Notes: generated by a model not told the origin, from the sequence alone. A stretch of 64,000 nt of DNA from Alphaproteobacteria bacterium (GCA_030424865.1 JAUHVR010000023.1:1-64000), one strand, 5' to 3'. Shown: positions 28,410-38,426, numbered from the stretch's first letter. Numbers and translations are program-made.

Positions 28410-28937
28410 GTGGACTGGCATCTCGCCGTTTTCGAAGTCATTGATATGCGGTCCTTTTCCAACCTCTGGTTCTGGATCGCCCTGGCGGTGATGTGGTCAT
28501 CTGCCAGCCATTGGGTACTGGGTGTGCCCTTTGACATGGTGGCCCGTGCCAAGCGCCACGGCGGCCAGGCCGAGATCGATCTCGAGGACATGGTCCGCAT
28601 CAATTCCAACCGCATCCTCTTTATCGCGCACGAGGCCGGGCTCTGGATTCTTGGATTTGCCAGCTTTCTGCTGACGGGACTTCTGGTGCTCGGCTTTTTC
28701 TATGACGTCGAGTTCGCGCAAGCGGTCTTTCTCTTGGCCTTTCCCATGTCACTGGTCGGCCTGATGAGCGTGCGCACCTCGATCCGCATCCGCAACGAGG
28801 CCAGCCAGGGCGAAGCCCTGTGGCGCCGCCTGTCGATCCACCGTGTTCTGACGCAGGTGATCGGCATGGTCTCGATTTTCGTGACCGCCCTCTGGGGCAT
28901 GTTCCAAAACCTCTCTGTCGGCGTTCTGGGCGGTTGA
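28410..28937 (+). CDS. Conserved Rhodobacteraceae membrane protein (annotated elsewhere as SufBCD-complex component)
   Basis: The product has 175 residues from the GTG at 28410 (MDWHLAVFEVIDMRSFSNLW) or 163 from ATG 28446. I prefer the GTG because AAGGGG precedes it and homologues that I recall begin M-D-W. It has about four hydrophobic segments (residues 20-35, 75-95, 100-118, 148-168). It is sometimes labelled a component of the SufBCD complex, but nothing in the sequence or context here supports an Fe-S role. It ends 33 bases before mfd. Confidence 0.65.
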   Translation: MDWHLAVFEVIDMRSFSNLWFWIALAVMWSSASHWVLGVPFDMVARAKRHGGQAEIDLEDMVRINSNRILFIAHEAGLWILGFASFLLTGLLVLGFFYDVEFAQAVFLLAFPMSLVGLMSVRTSIRIRNEASQGEALWRRLSIHRVLTQVIGMVSIFVTALWGMFQNLSVGVLGG

Positions 28938-28970
28938 CCCGAACGGCGCAGGGGCCAGAGTGAGCAGACG

Positions 28971-31900
28971 ATGACATCCAATCGCCACATCACCATGGGC
29001 GGCGCGCCCGAGGGGTTTGATGCCCGCCTGATCCTGAAAGAGGCCGCAACAAGCGGCGGCCCGGTGATCCATGTCGCGCGAGATGACAAACGCATGGCGC
29101 AAATGCAGGATGCCCTGCGGTTCTGGGCGCCTGACATGCCGGTGGTGCGGTTTCCCGGATGGGACTGTCTGCCCTATGACCGGGTCTCGCCCAATGCCGA
29201 TATCGCCGCGGCGCGGATGGCGACGCTTGCGGGGCTTGTGCATGGGATGCCGGGCCAGTTTGTTCTGCTGACAACCCTGAACGCGGCCACTCAGAAAGTG
29301 CCGGCGCGTGCGGTCCTGCGCGATGCGGCTTTCACCGCGCGTGTCGACGACCGGATTGATGAGGCCGCGCTGCGCGCCTTCCTAGTCCGCATGGGCTTTA
29401 CCCAGGCACCAACGGTGCTGGAACCCGGCGATTATGCCGTGCGCGGCGGCATCATCGACATCTTCCCGCCGGGGGACGGGGGGCCGGTGCGGTTGGATCT
29501 GTTTGGCGACATCCTTGATGGCGCGCGCCGTTTTGATCCCGCCACCCAGCGCACGACCGAAAAGCTCGACATCGTCGAGCTTGCGCCGGTGTCCGAGGTG
29601 ATCCTGGACGAGGCCGCCACAACCCGCTTTCGCCAGAACTATCGCATCGAGTTTGGCGCGGCAGGCACCGACGATCCGCTGTACGAGGCCGTCAGCGCCG
29701 GGCGCAAACTTCAGGGCATCGAGCATTGGTTGCCGTTTTTCCACGAACGGCTGGAAACGCTTTTCGACTATCTGCCCGAGGCGACGGTGACGCTGGACGA
29801 TCAGCTGACACCCGCACGCCTGGCGCGATGGGATACGATTGCCGACCAGTATGAAAACCGCAAACACGCCTTGGGTCAGAAGAACCGGCTGGACACGGTC
29901 TATAAACCAACGCCGCCCGAGTTGCTGTATCTGGACGACCCGGCCTGGGAGGCAGCGGTCGCCGACATGCGTGTGGTGCAACTGCACCCTCTGGCACAGG
30001 CAACGGGGCCCGGTGTCGTGGATGCCGGCGGGCGCATCGGGCGCAACTTCTCGCCCGAGCGTCAACAGGAAAACATAAGCCTTTTCGGGGCCTTGGCTGC
30101 ACATATCAAGGCACGCCTCGACCGTGGGCCCGTGGTTGTCGCCAGCTATTCTGAAGGCGCGCGCGAACGACTGACAGGCCTGATCGAGGACGAGGGTCTG
30201 GCCGAGGCGATCCCTGTGCAAAACGGCACGCGCATCGGCAAACACGGGCTGCATCTGGCCGTCTGGGCGCTGGAGCACGGGTTTGAAACCGACGACCTGA
30301 CCGTGATCTCGGAACAGGACGTTCTGGGCGACCGCCTGATCCGCGCCCCGCGCAAACGGCGCAAGGCCGAAAACTTCCTGACCGAGACCCAATCGCTGAA
30401 CCCCGGCGATCTGGTGGTGCATGTTGATCACGGCATTGGCCGCTATCAGGGGCTGGAGGTCATCACCGCCGCCGGTGCCGCCCACGAATGCCTGTTGCTG
30501 GAATATGCCGAAGGCGCGCGCCTGTACCTGCCGGTCGAAAACATCGAGCTGCTTTCGAAATATGGCCACGAAGAGGGGCTGCTGGACAAGCTGGGCGGTG
30601 GCGCATGGCAGGCCAAGAAGGCCAAGCTCAAGGAACGCATCCGCGAGATGGCGGATCGGCTGATCCGGATTGCCGCCGAACGCGCCCTGCGCAAGGCCCC
30701 GGTCATGGATCCGCCCCCCGGTTCGTGGGAGGCCTTTGCCGCGCGGTTTCCCTATCAGGAAACGGACGACCAGCTGCGCGCCATCAACGATGTGATGGAC
30801 GACATGCACTCGGGGCAGCCGATGGACCGTCTGGTCTGTGGCGACGTGGGCTTTGGCAAGACCGAGGTTGCCATGCGTGCGGCCTTTGTTGCCGCCATGT
30901 CCGGCGTGCAGGTTGCCGTCGTTGCGCCAACCACGCTGCTGGCACGCCAGCATTTCAAGAGTTTCGCCGAACGTTTTCGGGGATTTCCGTTGGAAGTCAG
31001 GCCCTTGTCGCGCTTTGTTAGCGCAAAGGAGGCCGAAAAAACGCGCGAGGGACTGGCCCGCGGAACCGTGGACATCGTGGTCGGCACTCATGCCTTGCTG
31101 GCCAAGGGGATCCGGTTTCAGAACCTCGGCCTGCTGGTGATTGACGAAGAACAGCACTTTGGCGTTGCCCACAAAGAGCGGCTGAAGCAGCTGCGCAGCG
31201 ACATTCACGTGCTGACCCTGACCGCAACGCCGATCCCACGGACCCTGCAACTCAGCCTGACCGGTGTGCGCGATCTGTCGATCATCGGCACACCTCCGGT
31301 CGACCGACTGGCAATCCGCACTTATGTCAGTGAGTTCGATGCGGTCACGATCCGCGAGGCGCTGCTGCGCGAGCATTACCGCGGCGGGCAAAGCTTTTAC
31401 GTCGTCCCGCGCATCTCGGACCTGCCCGAGATCGAAGAGTTCCTGAAGGAACAGCTGCCGGAACTGACCTATGTGGTTGCGCATGGCCAGATGGCGGCGG
31501 GGGATCTGGATCAGCGCATGAACGCCTTTTATGACGGCAAATTCGACGTGCTGCTGGCCACGACGATTGTTGAAAGCGGTCTCGATATCCCGACGGCCAA
31601 CACCATGGTTGTGCACCGTGCCGACATGTTCGGCCTGTCGCAGCTCTATCAGATCCGGGGCCGGGTGGGCCGATCCAAGACCCGCGCCTATGCCTATCTG
31701 ACCACCAAGCCGCGCGCCAAGCTGACCCAGACCGCCGAAAAACGGCTGCGTGTTCTGGGCAGCCTCGACACGTTGGGGGCCGGGTTCTCGCTGGCCAGCC
31801 AGGATCTGGACATCCGCGGGGCAGGAAACCTTTTGGGCGAAGAGCAGTCGGGCCAGATGCGCGACGTGGGCTACGAACTTTATCAGCAGATGCTGGAAGA

Positions 31901-32429
31901 GGCGATTGCCAAGATCCGCGCGGGCGAGATGGAGGGACTTAGCGACGCCGACGACCAATGGGCGCCGCAGATCAATCTGGGGGTGCCCGTGCTGATCCCC
32001 GAAGACTATGTGCCCGATCTGGACGTGCGCCTGGGGCTTTATCGTCGTCTGTCGTCGCTCACGACCAAGGTCGAACTCGAAGGGTTTGCCGCCGAACTCA
32101 TTGATCGCTTTGGGAAATTGCCTCGTGAGGTGAACACGCTGCTTTTGGTCGTGCGCATCAAGGCAATGTGCAAGAAGGCCGGCATCGCCAAGCTGGACGG
32201 CGGCCCCAAGGGCGCGACGATCCAGTTCCACAATGACAAGTTCGCCTCGCCTCAAGGATTGGTCGAATTCATCAAGGCGCAGGATGGGTTGGCCAAGGTC
32301 AAGGACAACAAGATCGTCGTCCGGCGCGATTGGAAGCGCGACAAGGACAAGATCCAGGGCGCCTTTGCCATCGCCCGAGACCTGGCCGAGAAACTCGTCG
32401 CGGAAAAGAAGAAAAAAGCCAAGACCTGA
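28971..32429 (+). CDS. mfd: Transcription-repair coupling factor Mfd
   Basis: The 1152-residue translocase removes stalled RNA polymerase and recruits UvrA. It contains the UvrB-like N-terminal domains (to about 350), the RNA-polymerase-interacting CarD-like domain (about 470-560, [18 protein letters not shown]), RecG-like helicase motors with Walker [19 protein letters not shown], and the C-terminal TRCF autoinhibitory domain. All key motifs are intact. Confidence 0.98.
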   Translation: MTSNRHITMGGAPEGFDARLILKEAATSGGPVIHVARDDKRMAQMQDALRFWAPDMPVVRFPGWDCLPYDRVSPNADIAAARMATLAGLVHGMPGQFVLLTTLNAATQKVPARAVLRDAAFTARVDDRIDEAALRAFLVRMGFTQAPTVLEPGDYAVRGGIIDIFPPGDGGPVRLDLFGDILDGARRFDPATQRTTEKLDIVELAPVSEVILDEAATTRFRQNYRIEFGAAGTDDPLYEAVSAGRKLQGIEHWLPFFHERLETLFDYLPEATVTLDDQLTPARLARWDTIADQYENRKHALGQKNRLDTVYKPTPPELLYLDDPAWEAAVADMRVVQLHPLAQATGPGVVDAGGRIGRNFSPERQQENISLFGALAAHIKARLDRGPVVVASYSEGARERLTGLIEDEGLAEAIPVQNGTRIGKHGLHLAVWALEHGFETDDLTVISEQDVLGDRLIRAPRKRRKAENFLTETQSLNPGDLVVHVDHGIGRYQGLEVITAAGAAHECLLLEYAEGARLYLPVENIELLSKYGHEEGLLDKLGGGAWQAKKAKLKERIREMADRLIRIAAERALRKAPVMDPPPGSWEAFAARFPYQETDDQLRAINDVMDDMHSGQPMDRLVCGDVGFGKTEVAMRAAFVAAMSGVQVAVVAPTTLLARQHFKSFAERFRGFPLEVRPLSRFVSAKEAEKTREGLARGTVDIVVGTHALLAKGIRFQNLGLLVIDEEQHFGVAHKERLKQLRSDIHVLTLTATPIPRTLQLSLTGVRDLSIIGTPPVDRLAIRTYVSEFDAVTIREALLREHYRGGQSFYVVPRISDLPEIEEFLKEQLPELTYVVAHGQMAAGDLDQRMNAFYDGKFDVLLATTIVESGLDIPTANTMVVHRADMFGLSQLYQIRGRVGRSKTRAYAYLTTKPRAKLTQTAEKRLRVLGSLDTLGAGFSLASQDLDIRGAGNLLGEEQSGQMRDVGYELYQQMLEEAIAKIRAGEMEGLSDADDQWAPQINLGVPVLIPEDYVPDLDVRLGLYRRLSSLTTKVELEGFAAELIDRFGKLPREVNTLLLVVRIKAMCKKAGIAKLDGGPKGATIQFHNDKFASPQGLVEFIKAQDGLAKVKDNKIVVRRDWKRDKDKIQGAFAIARDLAEKLVAEKKKKAKT

Positions 32430-32456
32430 CCCTGCGGCGCGAAGGCGCCACAGGGT
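32429..32456. terminator. Hairpin between mfd and the RTX gene
   Basis: ACCCTG-C-GGCGC-GAAG-GCGCC-A-CAGGGT forms an 11-pair stem with one internal mismatch, starting at the mfd stop codon. It sits between convergent genes and may serve both; T-runs are poor. Confidence 0.5.
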
Positions 32457-32466
32457 CGATGCTGCG

Positions 32467-33792
32467 TCAGAAGATGAAGTCTGCCGCCCCCAGATCCTGG
32501 ATGAGCGTATTCTGCACCGTCAACGTGCCGTTGCCGCCGATCAACGACAGGTCAATTACGACGTCGGCACCTTGCTGACTGAAGGCGCCCGCCGCGGCGA
32601 CCGCGGCGCGGTTGTTTGCATCCATCGCGCTCAGGTCGATATCGTCCACTCCATCCTGGAAATCGGTGATGACGTCGTTTCCGGCGTTTCGATCAAGGAC
32701 AAAGATGTCGGGGCCGAGGCTTCCGGTCAGGGTATCGTCGCCAGCGCCGCCGTTGATCACGTCAACACCACCGCCACCGTCAATCGAGTCATCCCCCGAT
32801 CCGCCAAGGATGGTGTCGCGACCAGCGCCCCCGGACAGGGTGTCATTGCCGGACCCGCCCTCGATCAGGTCGTCATCGTTTCCGCCATCAATGGTGTCAT
32901 CTCCGCCACGTCCGCGAAGAACGTCATCGTTGGTGCCGCCTTGGATCGAGTCTCCGTTTCCGCCGCCCAGAACCGTGTCGGCGCCCAGTCCACCAAGAAG
33001 GATGCCATCCAGCACGCTGTCGGCAGTGCCGCGATACAACCCGCCGTCCACGACGAACCCGATGTTACCGACGACCTCACCGGCGTTCACAAAGGTGGTG
33101 CCGGTACCGCTCAGGCCGACATTGCCCTGCACAAGACCCAGGTTCTTGATCAGCGTACCATTGCGCAGCGATTGGATCGCGATGCCGTCGTCCGATGTGA
33201 TCGTGCCGTGATTGATCAGCGTAAAGTTCGCGCCGCCCGTGGCAGCCACCGCGCTTTCGGCGGAAATCGTGCCGAAGTTGATCACGCGGTTCTGGTTGCC
33301 GCCTTCGCTCAGGACACCCACACCGGACGAGGTGGTATCGCCATAGTTCGTGAACACCGTCTGATTTCCGCTCAGGCGCACCGCGCCTTTGCCCAGCGCA
33401 TCGTCTGTTCCGTGCACGGTGCCATAGTTGATGAAGGAGGAATCATTCGACATGGCCACGGCCGTGGTGCCTATGATGTTGCCGTGACTGACAATCGATG
33501 CCTCGCCACCGATGGTCACAGCGACAAAAACCTCTGACGCATTTACGATGTTGCCGTTTGGCCCGATGTAGATGCTGTCACCCGTGGAGGCATTGTTGTG
33601 AAAAATGGTCGGAAAATCCAGACCAACCACGGTTCCGAGGATGGTGACGAAATTGTTGTTGCCGGAAATGTTGATGCCGTTCTGAGTGATCGCGCCGGCC
33701 GTCAGGACGACGCCTTCCAGAACGACAAGTTGATCGTTGCCGGTCAGTGATTGCTGGATGTTCGTGTTGACTGCAAGAACAGTGGATGCCAT
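32467..33792 (-). CDS. Secreted RTX calcium-binding repeat protein with N-terminal beta-helix-like repeats
   Basis: The 441-residue protein has no Sec signal, as expected for type I secretion. Residues 100-245 hold at least six imperfect units of the form I-N-x-G-T-I/V (for example at 121, 171, 193, 235), 20-27 residues apart, resembling a right-handed beta-helix. Residues 267-362 are RTX nonapeptides (GGxGxDxIx) that bind calcium, followed by a C-terminal export region ending in hydrophobic DFIF. No type I secretion genes lie nearby. ATG 33792 is preferred over 33807. Confidence 0.88.
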   Translation of the reverse strand: MASTVLAVNTNIQQSLTGNDQLVVLEGVVLTAGAITQNGINISGNNNFVTILGTVVGLDFPTIFHNNASTGDSIYIGPNGNIVNASEVFVAVTIGGEASIVSHGNIIGTTAVAMSNDSSFINYGTVHGTDDALGKGAVRLSGNQTVFTNYGDTTSSGVGVLSEGGNQNRVINFGTISAESAVAATGGANFTLINHGTITSDDGIAIQSLRNGTLIKNLGLVQGNVGLSGTGTTFVNAGEVVGNIGFVVDGGLYRGTADSVLDGILLGGLGADTVLGGGNGDSIQGGTNDDVLRGRGGDDTIDGGNDDDLIEGGSGNDTLSGGAGRDTILGGSGDDSIDGGGGVDVINGGAGDDTLTGSLGPDIFVLDRNAGNDVITDFQDGVDDIDLSAMDANNRAAVAAAGAFSQQGADVVIDLSLIGGNGTLTVQNTLIQDLGAADFIF

Positions 33793-34015
33793 GTGACGGT
33801 CCCCCATGGAAACGACGCATGCTTGTGGTCAAAGGCAGGTCAAATGCAAGGTGGCCAAAGCACGCGACGGAAAAAGTGTTTGTGGCCTAAGAGTTGACCA
33901 CAGGGCTTGGGACAGTCAAGGAATTCCTCGGGAATGCTTGGCGCGCATCGGAAAAGGCGCACTTAGACGATAAGAGCTTTGTGGCCATTCTCGCATAACG
34001 GGAAATCTAACGTGA

Positions 34016-34774
34016 TCACCCCATTGTTTCAAGCATGACACGGCTGTTGTCATCGGCGGGAAACATCAGTTCGATTTTCAGGTCCGCCAGCGCAATATCC
34101 TCGGCCCCTGAAAACTGGACGAAGGTGGAAAAGAGCGCCAATCGCATCGGACCGGCGCGATAGATGGTCGAAACGATCGGGGGCAGCGGCGCAGGCGCGA
34201 CGAAATCGCGAACAGCCGGGTCCTGCGCCAGTTGGGCGGCGGCGCGATCCAGGCGATGGTCTCCGCCAGCGGCGCGGCTTTCGTTTCGCAACCGCTTGAC
34301 CAGATGGTGGCCAACTTCCCCCCAGTTTTCGATCAGTTCGGGTCCTTTGCCCGCCAGAAGAGGCGCCAGAATGCTGTCTCCTTGTGAAAGACCCGAGAGA
34401 GCAAAAAGCTTGGCCGCCGTCGCGTTCAAATCGACAAGTGTCCAATCTCGATCCAGCAGTACGGCCGGAAAGGGGTCGTGTCCCGTCATCAGGCGCTGCG
34501 TTGCTGCACGTATCTGCGCCAACATCGGCTCGTCCAGCGGCGTGCTTCGGTACTGGGGCGCGAAGCCTGCGGTTTCCAGCAATCCGTTTCGGTCCGTCAG
34601 CGGCACCGAAAGCGTTTCGGCAAGGCGCAGCACCATGTCCCGGCTGGGCCGGGCGCGCCCGCTTTCAAGAAACGAGATATGGCGCGCCGACACGTCGGCC
34701 TCGCCTGCAAGTTGCAACTGGCTGAGATGGCGTGCCGAACGCCAGCGTTTCAAAAGGGGGCCGAATTCCTGCAT
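34016..34774 (-). CDS. XRE-family regulator with MmyB-like ligand domain
   Basis: The 252-residue protein has an N-terminal helix-turn-helix (about 10-65, LSQLQLAGEADVSARHISFLESGRARPSRDMVLRLAE) and a C-terminal PAS-like MmyB ligand-binding domain (about 95-250, PAVLLDRDWTLVDLNATAAKL). This architecture is common in actinobacterial and proteobacterial regulators of neighbouring genes. It is divergent from a small membrane protein gene 109 bases away, its probable target. Confidence 0.9.
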   Translation of the reverse strand: MQEFGPLLKRWRSARHLSQLQLAGEADVSARHISFLESGRARPSRDMVLRLAETLSVPLTDRNGLLETAGFAPQYRSTPLDEPMLAQIRAATQRLMTGHDPFPAVLLDRDWTLVDLNATAAKLFALSGLSQGDSILAPLLAGKGPELIENWGEVGHHLVKRLRNESRAAGGDHRLDRAAAQLAQDPAVRDFVAPAPLPPIVSTIYRAGPMRLALFSTFVQFSGAEDIALADLKIELMFPADDNSRVMLETMG

Positions 34775-34883
34775 GAGCAAGACATATCACCCACAGATCG
34801 GGAATTCACTTACCTCTGACGTAATTGGTTTGCGGCTTTGTTGCGCGCATGTCTCGGGCAGTTTGGACACAAGGAGACGGGTC

Positions 34884-35312
34884 ATGACACCAAAGGACAT
34901 CGCGCGCGGAACCCGCATGGGCGGCTATATCATTGTTGCAACGGGACTTTTCAGCTTGCTGTCGGTCATTCCGGCCTTTGGCGAGCCACTGCGTTGGCTG
35001 GGCGACCTGATCATCTGGCCGCTGGATGGTCAAGATACGCTAGAGGCCACCACGACCCGGTTGTTGCTGGCCATCATGGGCGGCGCCTTTGCGGGGTGGG
35101 GGGTGATGCTGCTTTTGCTGTCCCGGACCCTTGCCGAAGTGGCCCCCGAGGCGCTTCGACGCGCGGCCCTTGCCGGATACGCAGTTTGGTTTGTGGTCGA
35201 CGGGCTGGGATCAGTGCTGGCGGGCGCGCCGGCTAACATTCTGGGAAACCTGGTGTTCCTGGTTCTTCTGGTCTGGCCGCTGCGCACGCGGCCGGCGCCT
35301 CAACCGGCGTGA
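34884..35312 (+). CDS. Four-helix membrane protein, hypothetical
   Basis: The 142-residue product has about four membrane segments (residues 12-32, 58-82, 95-112, 115-135) and no family I can name. It has a strong ribosome site (AAGGAG, eight bases before the ATG). It is divergent from the XRE/MmyB regulator, and the gap contains TTAC-N7-GTAA at 34810-34824, a possible but weak operator. Confidence 0.65.
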   Translation: MTPKDIARGTRMGGYIIVATGLFSLLSVIPAFGEPLRWLGDLIIWPLDGQDTLEATTTRLLLAIMGGAFAGWGVMLLLLSRTLAEVAPEALRRAALAGYAVWFVVDGLGSVLAGAPANILGNLVFLVLLVWPLRTRPAPQPA

Positions 35313-35369
35313 CCGAACCGACATTTCGGTTCCGATCCTTGGTTCGGGTGGGCCCGGATCAGATACCCC

Positions 35370-35397
35370 GACAGGGCCTATCGAGGCAGGCCCTGTC
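35370..35397. terminator. Hairpin between convergent genes (first)
   Basis: GACAGGGCC (35370-35378) pairs exactly with GGCCCTGTC (35389-35397); AATTT follows on the plus strand. It lies 58 bases after the membrane-protein stop. Confidence 0.6.
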
Positions 35398-35413
35398 AAT
35401 TTGCAGGCACGCA

Positions 35414-35433
35414 GAGAGCCAAAGCTGGCTCTC
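35414..35433. terminator. Hairpin between convergent genes (second)
   Basis: GAGAGCCA-AAGC-TGGCTCTC is a perfect eight-pair stem followed by CGCTGTTTT on the plus strand, 16 bases before the end of the convergent methyltransferase gene. Together with the hairpin at 35370 it insulates the two genes. Confidence 0.6.
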
Positions 35434-35449
35434 CGCTGTTTTGCAGGTA

Positions 35450-36508
35450 TCAGGCCCGGCGACGGCGTCCGCCACGGCGACCACCACGTCCACCTTCTTC
35501 GCCTTCCTTGGCGGGCGGTTTGTTGAAGCTGATCCAGGCCGAACCATGCGCGTCATTGTCGGTCAGCAGGTTGGCGGCGCGGATGGCCTCCATCTCTTTG
35601 CCCGCGCGCGGCTTGGTCGATCCCATGCCGAAAAGCGTTACAAAGGTTTCGTCGTCCATGCCCTCGGGCAGGATGATGCCTGCGGCTTCGACTTCGGCCT
35701 TTTTCTCGGCGATCTTGGTCTGGGTCACCGGCAGGGCGACCGGGTTCATGATCGCACTGGTCATGCCTGCGCCCATGGCCATCGGCAGGAAGGCGTTGTT
35801 GATGCCGTGACGGTTCGGCAGGCCGAACGAGATGTTGGAGGCGCCGCAGGTGGTGTTCACGCCCAGTTCCTCGCGCAGCTTGCGCACAAGGGTAAAGACC
35901 TGCTTGCCCGCGGTCGCCATCGCGCCGATGGGCATCACCAGCGGGTCAACGACGATGTCATGAGCGGGGATGCCGTGGTCGGCAGCACGCTCAACGATCT
36001 TCTTGGCGACGGCAAAGCGCACATCGGGGTCTTCGGAAATCCCGGTGTCATCGTTCGAGATCGCCACAACCGGGACGTTGTATTTCTTGACCAGCGGCAG
36101 CACGAACTCCAGCCGCTCTTCTTCGCCGGTGACCGAGTTCAGCAGCGGGCGGCCTTCGGCGGCTTTCAGACCGGCCTCAAGCGCCTCGGGGACCGAACTG
36201 TCGATGCAGAGCGGCACGTCAACCAGACCCTGCACCAGCTCGACGATGCTGGTCATCAGCGGCGGCTCGGTCTCGTTCGGGTTGGGGTTCGAGTTGTAGA
36301 CCACGCCCGCGTTGATATCGAGGATGGTCGCACCGGCCATGACCTGTGCCACGGCGTCTTTCTCGACGGTCGAGAAATCGCCGGCCTCCAGTTCGGCCGC
36401 CAGCTTCTTGCGGCCCGTGGGGTTGATGCGTTCGCCGATCACGCAAAACGGCTCGTCAAACCCCAGAACGGCGGTTTTTGTTTTTGATTCAACGATTGTA
36501 CGGGTCAT
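35450..36508 (-). CDS. Methyltetrahydrofolate:corrinoid methyltransferase (pterin-binding part of a split methionine synthase)
   Basis: The 352-residue protein is a DHPS-like TIM-barrel pterin-binding domain (INPTGRKKLAAELEAGDF; ATILDINAGV; LLNSVTGEEERLE; VVAISNDDTGIS). It lacks the homocysteine-binding, cobalamin-binding and reactivation domains of full MetH. In related roseobacters, methionine synthase is reported as separate polypeptides, and this would be the CH3-THF part. Unusually it ends in an Arg/Gly-rich tail (GRGGRRGGRRRRA). It overlaps the HAD gene by four bases and lies in an operon with metF. Confidence 0.85.
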   Translation of the reverse strand: MTRTIVESKTKTAVLGFDEPFCVIGERINPTGRKKLAAELEAGDFSTVEKDAVAQVMAGATILDINAGVVYNSNPNPNETEPPLMTSIVELVQGLVDVPLCIDSSVPEALEAGLKAAEGRPLLNSVTGEEERLEFVLPLVKKYNVPVVAISNDDTGISEDPDVRFAVAKKIVERAADHGIPAHDIVVDPLVMPIGAMATAGKQVFTLVRKLREELGVNTTCGASNISFGLPNRHGINNAFLPMAMGAGMTSAIMNPVALPVTQTKIAEKKAEVEAAGIILPEGMDDETFVTLFGMGSTKPRAGKEMEAIRAANLLTDNDAHGSAWISFNKPPAKEGEEGGRGGRRGGRRRRA

Positions 36509-37170
36509 GCCGCAGTTCCTGTTGTTTGGGCCAGCACCAGTGACAGGGCTGGGTCAGTGAAATCTTGAATTGTGATCTGCGCGCCATTTGCGCGCAAAGT
36601 TGCGTCATCGAGGCTGGACCGGATGCCGACGACAAAGGCACCCGCATCGCGCCCGGCCCGCAGACCCGAGGGGCTGTCTTCGAAGACGATGCAATCCGAT
36701 GGCGCGACGCCCAGTTGCTCCATGGCCGTTTGATAAGGCATGGGGTCGGGCTTGCCGCGGGCGCATTCCTCGCCGATGACCAGAACCTGGAAATAGTCAC
36801 GCAGACCGATGGCGGTCAGCATGGCCTCGGCATTCGGGCGCATGGCGTTGGTCACAACGGCCAGCTTCCAGCCCTTGGCGCGCGCCAATTGCAGCACGTC
36901 CGCCAGTCCCGGCATGGCCGGGTAGGGGCGGGGCAGGCGGTTGCGGAACTCGGCCTCCTTGGCGTCGGACAGGCCCTGCAGATCGGGTTCGTCCGGCAGA
37001 AACTCGGCAAAGAAGTCGACATTCAACCGCCCGTGGATATGCGCCATGTAAAACGCCTCGTCCACGTGCAAACCGCGCTCTGCCATCATGTCGACAAAGA
37101 CCTGAACGTGGATCGGGTCGCTGTGCAGCATTGTCCCGTCCAGGTCAAAAAGAAGCGCGGTCTGGCCCAT
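36505..37170 (-). CDS. HAD-superfamily phosphatase (beta-phosphoglucomutase-like)
   Basis: The 221-residue protein has HAD motif I LLFDLDGTML, a helical cap, motif II VVTNAMRP, and motif IV VFEDSPSGLRAG. These features fit a phosphatase of subfamily IA; the substrate is unknown. It is coupled by an ATGA overlap to the methyltransferase gene and lies three bases after metF, so it belongs to the one-carbon operon, perhaps in metabolite repair. Confidence 0.87.
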   Translation of the reverse strand: MGQTALLFDLDGTMLHSDPIHVQVFVDMMAERGLHVDEAFYMAHIHGRLNVDFFAEFLPDEPDLQGLSDAKEAEFRNRLPRPYPAMPGLADVLQLARAKGWKLAVVTNAMRPNAEAMLTAIGLRDYFQVLVIGEECARGKPDPMPYQTAMEQLGVAPSDCIVFEDSPSGLRAGRDAGAFVVGIRSSLDDATLRANGAQITIQDFTDPALSLVLAQTTGTAA

Positions 37171-37173
37171 GGA

Positions 37174-38103
37174 TCAGCCGTTTGCGGGGCGCGTGTTTTC
37201 GCCGCCGTTCTGAATGGCCCAGTTGGCGTTGGTCTTGATGCCGCCCAGCGGGAAGAAGTGCACTGATTCAATGTTGAAATCGGGGTTCACCGCCTTGTGC
37301 GCCGCCAGTTTCGAGAGGACGTCAGTCGGCTCATAGGGCAGCAGCAGTTTCGAGACATCCATCGCGCGTTTCTGCAGCACCTTCAGCGAGGGTCCGACGC
37401 CGCAGGCGATGGCGAACTTGATCAGCGTCTGCAGCTTAGCAGGCCCGGCGATGCCGATGTGGACGGGGATGGTGATCCCGGCCTCGCGCAGGCTGTCGGC
37501 CCATTTGATGATCGGATCGGCGTCAAAGGCAAACTGCGTGGCCAGCGCCATCTGCGCATCGGTGGTTTCCGAGAACTTCTGTTTCCACTGCAGCGCCTCG
37601 TCCACCAGCTTGGTCGAGCCGTCGGGATCGATGTCCTTGTTGCCCTCGGGGTGGCCTGCAACGTGCAGACGCTTGAAGCCCGCCTTGTCGAACAGCCCGG
37701 ATTCCATCAACTGCATCGAGCTGTGGAAATCGCCATGCGGCTTGGCCACGCCACCGGCCAGCAGCAGCGCCTGTTCGACGCCCGCTTCGCCCTGATACAT
37801 GGCGATCCAGTTTTCCAGCGTGGCCGCGTCCTTGATGATGCGCGCCGGGAAATGGGGCATGGCCGGATAGCCGTCTTCGGCCAGACGTTTGGCGGTCGCG
37901 ACCATGTCTTCGATCGGGGTGCCCTCGATGTGGGCGATGTAGACACGGGTGCCTTCGGGCAGCAGGTCGCGGAAGTTCTCGACCTTTTCAGCCGTGCGCG
38001 GCATGACTTCGATCGAATAGCCTTTCAGGAAGGCCTCGACCTCGCCATTGCGCGGCGTGTCGGCGGGCGCGGTATCGCGCTTGCGGAAATTCAACAAAGC
38101 CAT
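37174..38103 (-). CDS. Methylenetetrahydrofolate reductase (MetF-like)
   Basis: The 309-residue flavoprotein has the MTHFR TIM-barrel pattern: YSIEVMPRTAEKV at strand 1, GTRVYIAHIEG, the AGGVAKPHGDF segment in place of the usual R-G-D-P, HVAGHPEGNKD (conserved in MetF as the Y/H-PExHP loop), and VHIGIAGPA. It is a divergent relative of E. coli MetF and belongs to the form found beside pterin methyltransferases. The start at 38103 fits AAGGAGG upstream. It would reduce CH2-THF to CH3-THF for the next enzymes. Confidence 0.85.
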   Translation of the reverse strand: MALLNFRKRDTAPADTPRNGEVEAFLKGYSIEVMPRTAEKVENFRDLLPEGTRVYIAHIEGTPIEDMVATAKRLAEDGYPAMPHFPARIIKDAATLENWIAMYQGEAGVEQALLLAGGVAKPHGDFHSSMQLMESGLFDKAGFKRLHVAGHPEGNKDIDPDGSTKLVDEALQWKQKFSETTDAQMALATQFAFDADPIIKWADSLREAGITIPVHIGIAGPAKLQTLIKFAIACGVGPSLKVLQKRAMDVSKLLLPYEPTDVLSKLAAHKAVNPDFNIESVHFFPLGGIKTNANWAIQNGGENTRPANG

Positions 38104-38129
38104 GATGGCCTCCTTCAATGTCGCGGGGC

Positions 38130-38426
38130 TCACGCCCAACCTTCGTTTGCGATCAGCGATTTGATCTTGTCCTGATCATATTCGGAATCCAGCCGGGCCG
38201 CTTCGGCCTTGGCGACATCAGAGGGGTCTCCATCGACAGAATAAGGCGCTGCCTTGCGCCATTCTGCCAGATACGCATCGGTGTCGGAGGCGCCGATCTT
38301 CATGGCGGCCCGGTCGATGGCTTGTTCGAACCGTTCGGGCAACGGCATCTTTGCGCCACGGCGACCCTTGCCCACGATGACCTGGGCTGGGATGTCGCGC
38401 CAATACACGATGGTTACGTCAGGCAT
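38130..38426 (-). CDS. PF13769-type protein (Virulence_fact family)
   Basis: The 98-residue protein (MPDVTIVYWRDIPAQVIVGK, then KMPLPERFEQAIDRAAMKIG) matches the small family named Virulence_fact in domain databases. That name is historical; in alphaproteobacteria the gene regularly precedes metF and corrinoid methyltransferase genes, as here. A role in one-carbon or methyl-transfer metabolism is inferred. ATG 38426 is chosen because GAAGGGG lies just upstream. Confidence 0.8.
   Translation of the reverse strand: MPDVTIVYWRDIPAQVIVGKGRRGAKMPLPERFEQAIDRAAMKIGASDTDAYLAEWRKAAPYSVDGDPSDVAKAEAARLDSEYDQDKIKSLIANEGWA

Noticed and set aside
29382-32255. 957-residue open frame on the minus strand opposite mfd
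   Set aside because: It is a long shadow frame caused by GC-rich codon bias. The plus strand encodes full-length Mfd with all motifs, and the shadow has low-complexity His/Gln-rich sequence.
32233-33537. 434-residue plus-strand frame opposite the RTX gene
   Set aside because: The apparent repeats are the reverse complement of the RTX nonapeptide codons, so it is a shadow.
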